Source of the DNA: Fictibacillus sp. b24
GTDB taxonomy: Bacteria; Bacillota; Bacilli; Bacillales; Fictibacillaceae
DNA length: 64,000 nt
Reading direction: 5' to 3'
Assembly: GCF_030348825.1 (NCBI RefSeq)
Contig: NZ_JAUCES010000005.1
Span: 2,666,001 to 2,730,000 of the forward strand
Under the pieces are notes generated by a model. That model had not been told where the DNA came from. It was given only the letters and a program-made list of their open reading frames with translations, and searched no databases. Below are positions 59,037-64,000 of this stretch, piece by piece (the stretch's first letter is position 1; every line of letters starts with the position of its first letter). A program made the translations under genes and the position numbers.

Positions 59037-59594
59037 TTAGCGTTTTATAGCATCCACAATCAGTGAAGGAAACTTGAGACTTCCGCCCTGATTTCTCGGA
59101 TCGTAGTGTTTTGAGCGGAAAATTACACCGTCTTTTCCGTCCCATTCATGATCATGAAAATCACCATGCTCATCAAAGTATTCCAACAACTGAACATCAA
59201 ACCCCGCTTTCGCAAAGAGCTTCTGTAACGTTTGGTAAGTATGAACAATCTTATGGCTGCTAGCTGGATGATCAAGGGGTCCAGGACCACCAATCTGTAC
59301 CATGCTCTGATACTCATCATCTCGAAAAAAACCGTCAGGAACCGCACAGCGAATGTAGCCAGAAGGTTTCAAAAAGTCATAACAAATTTTAGCAGCCTGT
59401 ACTCCCTCTTCGAATGTTAGATGCTCCCATACGTGCTCTGCGAGAATGGCAGAGATTGAATTTCTCTCAAACCTTTCCTCCCACTTGCTCTCATCAAGCA
59501 GATTCAGTTCCTCTTCCTGTGTGTGAAGCCAGCCTGGATTGTTATTGTAAACGCCAGCACCAATCACAATTTTAATAGGTTGTGAAGTTGTCAT
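59037..59594 (-). CDS. Class I SAM methyltransferase
   Basis: 185 residues. GGAGGTGGG precedes the ATG. Motif region IVIGAGVYNNNPGWL and LAEHVWEHLTFEEGVQAAKI with AVPDGF are those of small class I methyltransferases. Its start overlaps the end of the YunD-type gene by 23 bases, so the pair is coupled. Substrate unknown. Confidence 0.8.
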   Translation of the reverse strand: MTTSQPIKIVIGAGVYNNNPGWLHTQEEELNLLDESKWEERFERNSISAILAEHVWEHLTFEEGVQAAKICYDFLKPSGYIRCAVPDGFFRDDEYQSMVQIGGPGPLDHPASSHKIVHTYQTLQKLFAKAGFDVQLLEYFDEHGDFHDHEWDGKDGVIFRSKHYDPRNQGGSLKFPSLIVDAIKR

Positions 59595-60993
59595 CGAGAT
59601 TTCCCACCTCCACAGATTGCTGATGTTCTGTTAATCTCGTCACAAAGGCACGTTGTACAAACTCCTGCTTGTTGGCATAGATTTTAATCACTTCTTTTAT
59701 TTCTTCTGGTCGATAAAACTCGTTTTTATTGTTTGCAAGAGATGGATAGCCTGATCCGCGCTGCAAATAATCAGAGGTTGCCACCGTATACCATTTTTCC
59801 TCTTCAAGCGGAGTGTCACCCAATTTAATCTCAAGAACTCGTCCGCTATCATGTACGACTGTCGCACCTGAGACATGAAGTCCTCCGACGTATTTCCCGC
59901 GAAAACCAGGACCCCTGCCATCAAGCAAACAATGCTGTACGTCGAGTGACTGTTGAATTGCCATCCAAATGTACTTTCCTTGAATCTCGAATGAAGTTGG
60001 GTTAAGTGGCGAAGGACACACTTCAATTAACTTTTTATCGGACACGTATTGAAAGACACCAGCGTTTACGATTCCACTGTTGATTAGACCTAAGTCCGTA
60101 TTCATCATGTCCTTCAAACCGTCTGCGATTAAGTTGGTGATTGGATTCTCCGCTATCACATCGTGCCAAAGGGGCTGGTCCACAGCATAAAGAGGCTTTC
60201 TCAACTTCTCGATCGCTTTTTCTCTATTTACTTCTAAAATTTTTGTAATCTCTTTGTCTGCTTCAATATCCTTCGTGCTGAAGACCGCAGAATGAAGAAG
60301 CTTCTTACTTTCCCCGTCCACTTCAATCTCCAGCACGCCAATGTGCTCGCCATAGTTCCCTGCGCTCACGATGAATGTTTCATTCACAATTTTCGCTTCA
60401 GAAAACAGCTGGTGGTCATGAGAAGAAACGATAACATCAATGCCATCAATTTCTTTAGCGAGATCGAGGTCTGCCACCGTTCCAACATGGTTAAGCAGGA
60501 TGCACAAATCATAGTTCCCGCGGTTTTTTTCCATTTCATTTGCTATCGCAATAATATAATTCTCATTATGTACGCCTAGTCCTTCGTTAAATGCGCCAAG
60601 ATCAGGCGATGCACCTGTAATCAAGATTCGCAGTCCGTTTTTATGTAAAATAACACTTTGATGAACACCCTGAATTTTTGTCGTATCCCTTCTAAAAAGA
60701 TTGTTGCTAATAAACGGAACGGAGCTTTTCGTAGCCATATGCTGAAGTGTATCCACACCGTTAAACATCTCGTTATTGCCCACGGTTATCGCGTCATAGC
60801 CAACAGCCTCTAATAATTCAACAGCTGCAATCCCTCTTGTCCCCTGCAATTCAATACTTTTAAAATCCGCAAAATCCCCAGCTTCAAGCAGAAGGGTATG
60901 CTCGTCTTTATGCTGCTTAATAAGAGTTACGGCTTTTGCAAAGTTATCGAAATTACTGTGCAGATCGTTCGTATGTATGATTTTAAGTTTCAT
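59572..60993 (-). CDS. Bifunctional metallophosphatase/5'-nucleotidase family protein (YunD-like)
   Basis: 473 residues from the ATG at 60993 (GGGGGAACAG upstream); the longer frame to 61104 has no RBS. N-terminal calcineurin-type phosphatase: IIHTNDLHSN, GDFADF, VGNNEMFNG, ILLNHVGT, VSSHDHQLF. C-terminal 5'-nucleotidase domain with NSGIVNAG and LTVATSDYLQRGSGY. No signal peptide or cell-wall anchor is visible, so it is probably cytoplasmic like B. subtilis YunD. Hydrolyses nucleotide or related phosphate esters. Confidence 0.87.
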   Translation of the reverse strand: MKLKIIHTNDLHSNFDNFAKAVTLIKQHKDEHTLLLEAGDFADFKSIELQGTRGIAAVELLEAVGYDAITVGNNEMFNGVDTLQHMATKSSVPFISNNLFRRDTTKIQGVHQSVILHKNGLRILITGASPDLGAFNEGLGVHNENYIIAIANEMEKNRGNYDLCILLNHVGTVADLDLAKEIDGIDVIVSSHDHQLFSEAKIVNETFIVSAGNYGEHIGVLEIEVDGESKKLLHSAVFSTKDIEADKEITKILEVNREKAIEKLRKPLYAVDQPLWHDVIAENPITNLIADGLKDMMNTDLGLINSGIVNAGVFQYVSDKKLIEVCPSPLNPTSFEIQGKYIWMAIQQSLDVQHCLLDGRGPGFRGKYVGGLHVSGATVVHDSGRVLEIKLGDTPLEEEKWYTVATSDYLQRGSGYPSLANNKNEFYRPEEIKEVIKIYANKQEFVQRAFVTRLTEHQQSVEVGNLDDNFTTY

Positions 60994-61097
60994 TGTTTTT
61001 CTGTTCCCCCAAAATGTGAAATGGATCGTTCTCCCTTTACAAATAATGGTATCATAAAAGATATAGATTTGTTCATAAAAATAGGCGGAGGAACTGA

Positions 61098-61646
61098 ATG
61101 TCATATCAAGATAAAAACTTAACCATTCGGCCCATTACTGAAAAAGATCTTCCCAAGCTATGGGAACTCATTTATAAAGAGGAAGCACCAGAATGGAAAA
61201 AGTGGGACGCTCCTTACTTTGAGCACAAGCGCGTGCCATATGATGAGTTCATGTGGAACAAAGAGCACTACGTGAACCAAGACAAACGATGGGCTATTAA
61301 AGTAAACGGCGAACTCATAGGAACTGTAAGTTATTATTGGGAGCACGAACCTTCCAAATGGCTAGAGATGGGAATCGGCATTTACAACCCGCATTTCTGG
61401 AGCGGAGGTTACAGAACAAGGGCTATCCGTTTATGGATCAGCCATTTGTTTAACACGATGCCAATAGTGCGTGTCGGTTATACCACTTGGTCAGGCAACG
61501 AACGCATGATTAAAGTGGGCGAAAAGTTAGGCATGACGATGGAAGGCAGGATGAGAAAGTGCCGGTATTACAACGGAGAATACTATGACTCCATCAGGAT
61601 GGGTATCCTTCGGGAAGAGTGGGAATCAACTGATTCATGGGGGTAA
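61098..61646 (+). CDS. GNAT family N-acetyltransferase
   Basis: 182 residues. GGCGGAGGAAC precedes the ATG. N-terminus LTIRPITEKDLPKLWELIYK, acetyl-CoA region MGIGIYNPHFWSGGYRTRAI and VRVGYTTWSGNERMIKVGEK match the ribosomal-protein-type GNAT branch. Substrate unknown. Followed almost immediately by a small membrane gene. Confidence 0.85.
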   Translation: MSYQDKNLTIRPITEKDLPKLWELIYKEEAPEWKKWDAPYFEHKRVPYDEFMWNKEHYVNQDKRWAIKVNGELIGTVSYYWEHEPSKWLEMGIGIYNPHFWSGGYRTRAIRLWISHLFNTMPIVRVGYTTWSGNERMIKVGEKLGMTMEGRMRKCRYYNGEYYDSIRMGILREEWESTDSWG

Positions 61647-61650
61647 AAAT

Positions 61651-61821
61651 ATGGAGATTTTTTTAGTGCTTTCCGGATTTTTCTTGTTATTTGCGATTAT
61701 CCATTATGCCGTAAGAACGGGGATTGATGATTCAAAAAAGGTGAAAATTATACGGAAAGAGTTGTCAGAGATTAAAAAGCAGCTTGCCATTTTAGAAGAA
61801 AATAAGAAAAATAGCATTTAG
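61651..61821 (+). CDS. Small single-helix membrane protein
   Basis: 56 residues from the ATG at 61651 (GGGGG just upstream). One hydrophobic helix (about 2-20) and a charged coiled-coil-like tail (KIIRKELSEIKKQLAILEEN). It lies 4 bases after the GNAT stop, so it is probably coupled. Not recognised. Confidence 0.7.
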   Translation: MEIFLVLSGFFLLFAIIHYAVRTGIDDSKKVKIIRKELSEIKKQLAILEENKKNSI

Positions 61822-61897
61822 CGTAAGATAGCACAAAAATAGTTGAAGAATCAGTTCGTAAAACGGCTCTTCACTTATACGTCATTGGTATAACACG

Positions 61898-62000
61898 TAA
61901 TAATTCCGGAAATTTAGGAGATAATTCCGCGAATTACGAACTTAATTCCGCGAGTTCTTGGCTTAATCCCGCGAGTTTTCACTATAATTCCGCAAGTCTA
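61898..62000 (+). repeat. 21-bp phased array, ATTCCGCGAG-type (array 6)
   Basis: The cleanest array: cores at 61903 (ATTCCGG), 61924 (ATTCCGC), 61945 (ATTCCGC), 61966 (ATCCCGC) and 61987 (ATTCCGC), four exact 21-bp steps. It lies between the GNAT/small-membrane unit and a convergent methyltransferase gene. Confidence 0.88.
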
Positions 62001-62034
62001 ATATTTAGCCATCCTCGGACTACAGTTTAATAGT

Positions 62035-62070
62035 AAAAAATAGCTTGGACGATATCTCCAAGCTATTTTT
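62035..62070. terminator. Bidirectional intrinsic terminator
   Basis: AAAAAATAGCTTGGA pairs perfectly with TCCAAGCTATTTTT across CGATATC. Confidence 0.86.
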
Positions 62071-62079
62071 GTTGTTCAG

Positions 62080-62865
62080 CTATTCTATTCTCATTTTCAC
62101 TGCTCTTGTCGCAATAAACGTTTTAATATATGAATCTAGCATCCTATGACCCCCAAAGTCATCTTCATACAAACCGGTAATAACAAATCCCACGTCTATC
62201 TGGCCTTGGATCTGGTCTTCAAGTGTATGGCTGAACTCAATTGTTTCATTGGACTGTCTGTATGCTAGTATCTCCGCTTCGGTTAAATGAGAGATGCTTG
62301 AAGACGGAACAGAGTGCCTCACTTCCAAATTCCCTTGCATCTCTTGCTCATCGTCAAAAATGAACAGAAGTGGATTTACAAAACCAGCGATCAGAACGCC
62401 ACCCTCTTTTAAAACACGAGTCGCCTCTTTCCACAGTGGTTTGACGTCTTCAATAAATAAATTGGATACAGGGTGGATAATCATATCAAACTGTTCATCT
62501 GCAAAACAAGACAAATCTGTCATATTGCCCTGGACAGTCGTAAACTTCAATCCATCGCGTTTTGCTACAAACTCATCTTGCTCTAACTGTTTAATCGATA
62601 AATCCATAACGGTCACATCTGCTCCTGCTGCAGCAAGAACCGGCGCCTGCTGACCACCTCCAGAAGCTAAACATAGAATTTTCACACCTTCTAATTCGTT
62701 AGGAAACCAATTTTTAGGAACACTCTTTTCGGTTGTGACTGAAATCTGCCAATCTCCTGATTTACTTTGTTGAATAACCTCTTCACTCACACACTTCGTA
62801 TAAACAGCTCCGTTCTCCACTTTCTTATCCCACGCCTGGCTGTTTTGTTTAATAACATCCATCAT
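62080..62865 (-). CDS. Class I SAM methyltransferase
   Basis: 261 residues. AGAGGGG precedes the ATG. Motif I is ILCLASGGGQQAPVLAAAGA, followed by VTVMDLSIKQLEQD and the acidic DMIIHPVSNLF region. The long C-terminal part may bind a substrate. Substrate unknown. Lies 23 bases downstream of a second methyltransferase gene on the same strand. Confidence 0.83.
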   Translation of the reverse strand: MMDVIKQNSQAWDKKVENGAVYTKCVSEEVIQQSKSGDWQISVTTEKSVPKNWFPNELEGVKILCLASGGGQQAPVLAAAGADVTVMDLSIKQLEQDEFVAKRDGLKFTTVQGNMTDLSCFADEQFDMIIHPVSNLFIEDVKPLWKEATRVLKEGGVLIAGFVNPLLFIFDDEQEMQGNLEVRHSVPSSSISHLTEAEILAYRQSNETIEFSHTLEDQIQGQIDVGFVITGLYEDDFGGHRMLDSYIKTFIATRAVKMRIE

Positions 62866-62888
62866 ATTAATTCCCCTCTAATAACCTT

Positions 62889-63635
62889 TTATCGTTTTGT
62901 GCTCTTAATAATTAATGTCGTTGGTACGGCTTCCGCTTTTTCGCAGGAATACCAGGAGTTTGTAAATTTTTCGCGATCACTTTCTGGCAAGACCACTTCT
63001 TCAACCACTCTTTCAATTGTAAAACCGATCTTAATCAGTGCGTTTATATATGTACTAACTTTAAACTGCTGCATGATAGCGGTCGACTGCCAAGCTTCAT
63101 GATCGTAAGGCCCTTCTTCATGGTAGGACTTTTCAAAAAGCAGATTCCCATCCACACGATTAATACGGCTGTACATCGGGTGTTCCCAACTAAAAACAAA
63201 GGTTCCCCCCGGTTTAAGATAAGTATGTATGTTGGTTAAGGTTTGCTCCAAGTTAGTTGTCCATCCTAATGCATAAATGGAATAAACAAGATCAAAATGA
63301 TTTTTAGGAATTCCAGGATTGTTCTCCATAGGTGATTCAAATAATTTTACTTCAGCAGCGGTATCTTTCAGTACATTTTGAGCTGCATTAATTTGTTGTG
63401 GGGTTAAATCTAAACCCCAAACCTCAGCCGCTCCCATTTCATCCATGTACTTAAGAGAGTGACCGCTCCCGCACCCAATATCTAAGACGTTTAATCCATG
63501 AAGATCTCCCAGCAAGTTTAATTCGTCTTCAAGCGGTGCAAAAGGTCCATACTCTGGTAAGGCAGTCCTACCAAAAAATCGCTCTGCTGCCACTTCCCAG
63601 CTTTTTTTGTTAATTGATATAGTCTCAAGATTCAT
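62889..63635 (-). CDS. Class I SAM methyltransferase
   Basis: 248 residues from the ATG at 63635 (GGGGGTT upstream); the frame to 63785 has no RBS. Motif I VLDIGCGSGHSLKYMDEMGA is textbook. ALGWTTNLEQTLTNIHTYLK with GGTFVFSWEHP is the post-I/methyl-acceptor region of the ubiE/Coq5-like group. Substrate unknown. Confidence 0.87.
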   Translation of the reverse strand: MNLETISINKKSWEVAAERFFGRTALPEYGPFAPLEDELNLLGDLHGLNVLDIGCGSGHSLKYMDEMGAAEVWGLDLTPQQINAAQNVLKDTAAEVKLFESPMENNPGIPKNHFDLVYSIYALGWTTNLEQTLTNIHTYLKPGGTFVFSWEHPMYSRINRVDGNLLFEKSYHEEGPYDHEAWQSTAIMQQFKVSTYINALIKIGFTIERVVEEVVLPESDREKFTNSWYSCEKAEAVPTTLIIKSTKR

Positions 63636-63764
63636 TGTATAACCCCCATTTATATCTACAAATTGATTTCCATACATCTGTCGATTTCCCTGCAAAGAAA
63701 TTTTTGAGCGTGGGTGCTTGGCAGTGCGCGAGTCGAGATTTGTAGAAAAGCCTATATTTCTCTT

Positions 63765-63828
63765 TTTAGACTTAATTGAGACCACTTTAGACTTAATAGG
63801 AGTCGGTTACTTAATTGAGACTTAATCC
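63765..63828. repeat. 21-bp phased array, AGACTTAAT core (array 7)
   Basis: AGACTTAAT starts at 63768 and again at 63789, 21 bp apart; ACTTAAT then recurs at 63809 and 63820, so the series loses exact spacing. It lies upstream of the methyltransferase gene and downstream of the partial gene at the right edge. Confidence 0.6.
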
Positions 63829-63855
63829 ACTCATCACACCTCTTAAATCACACAT

Positions 63856-63890
63856 AACAAAAACGCCTGATCCACTTCGCATCAGGCGCT
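63856..63890 (-). terminator. Intrinsic terminator
   Basis: GCCTGAT (63865-63871) pairs with ATCAGGC; on the minus strand TTTTTG follows. It would end the gene entering from the right edge. Confidence 0.85.
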
Positions 63891-63904
63891 TAACATTTTT
63901 AACA

Positions 63905-64000
63905 CTATGTAAGGATCAGATCACGACTTCTTAGGCGTTCTCGTTCCTTTTCTGCTGTTCGATTCATTAAAACACTTCGGTAATGTGCGGCTCGATGGAG
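63905..64000 (-). CDS. C-terminal fragment of a gene cut by the window edge
   Basis: 31 codons plus a TAG stop at 63905-63907 (LHRAAHYRSVLMNRTAEKER then ERLRSRDLILT), open to the right edge and followed on the same strand by a terminator. Highly charged and helical. Too short to identify; real coding is likely but not certain. Confidence 0.55.
   Translation of the reverse strand, partial: LHRAAHYRSVLMNRTAEKERERLRSRDLILT

Noticed and set aside
61898-62000. CRISPR array
   Set aside because: The phased arrays have 21-bp periods with short, degenerate cores and no constant repeats with unique spacers; no cas genes are present.
1-64000. tRNA, rRNA, insertion sequence or prophage
   Set aside because: No cloverleaf, rRNA sequence, transposase, integrase or phage structural gene was recognised on either strand.

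Overview
The window looks like chromosomal DNA of an endospore-forming, low-to-medium GC Gram-positive bacterium of the Bacillaceae. Evidence seen: a complete gerA-type germination receptor operon, a ComK homologue, two T-box leaders, a SAM (S-box) riboswitch, a guanine riboswitch, strong AGGAGG-type ribosome binding sites with many TTG/GTG starts, and intrinsic terminators after most transcription units. The gene set (bacterial NO synthase, cyanophycin genes, many GNATs) resembles Fictibacillus or a close relative, but that genus call is inference only.

Layout. 1-3.8 kb: a sigma-54 enhancer-binding regulator cut by the left edge, a textbook -24/-12 promoter, then a class III aminotransferase and a Na+/solute symporter, probably an amino acid or GABA catabolic operon. 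4-6.1 kb: small lipoprotein and membrane genes, then comK. 6.4-9.8 kb: cyanophycinase and cyanophycin synthetase, divergent from comK. 9.9-19.4 kb: mostly minus-strand small genes, including a NERD protein, GNATs, a frameshifted DUF1835/DUF3658 gene, a cREC protein, and a HIT-PP2C gene pair behind a T-box leader. 19.4-29 kb: FUSC transporter, PPOX flavoprotein, membrane proteins, an MFS exporter divergent from an SgrR-like regulator, and an ECF sigma/anti-sigma pair. 29.4-39.5 kb: an accessory-looking stretch with a frameshifted DUF5662 gene, a toxin-antitoxin pair, an APH(6)-like kinase, a class A beta-lactamase-like hydrolase, a sigma factor with a SnoaL-like tail, MFS, NUDIX, GNATs and a GNAT-pentapeptide fusion. 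39.9-46 kb: heme O synthase, truncated haemoglobin, an exported nucleosidase under a guanine riboswitch, and nitric oxide synthase. 46-54 kb: LD-carboxypeptidase, tyrZ with a distant T-box and a MarR gene, DUF3626, modBA without modC, and metQ alone under an S-box. 54.4-64 kb: gerA-B-C, a tubby-like protein, a YunD-type 5'-nucleotidase, methyltransferases and a GNAT.

Structure not explained by genes. Seven intergenic arrays repeat with a 21-bp period, i.e. two helical turns. Five share an ATTCCGCGAG-type core (three on the plus strand, two inverted); one has a GTTGATAT core; one has an AGACTTAAT core. Four of the five ATTCCGCGAG arrays lie between convergent genes. One full-length copy of a Bacillus-type interspersed hairpin repeat (about 21925-22075) and a truncated end copy (58978-59018) are also present. 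Three genes (membrane protein ending at 10625, NERD gene, MarR gene) have a good Shine-Dalgarno exactly 8 nt before an in-frame ATC and no better start codon.

No tRNA, rRNA, CRISPR array, prophage or insertion sequence was recognised.
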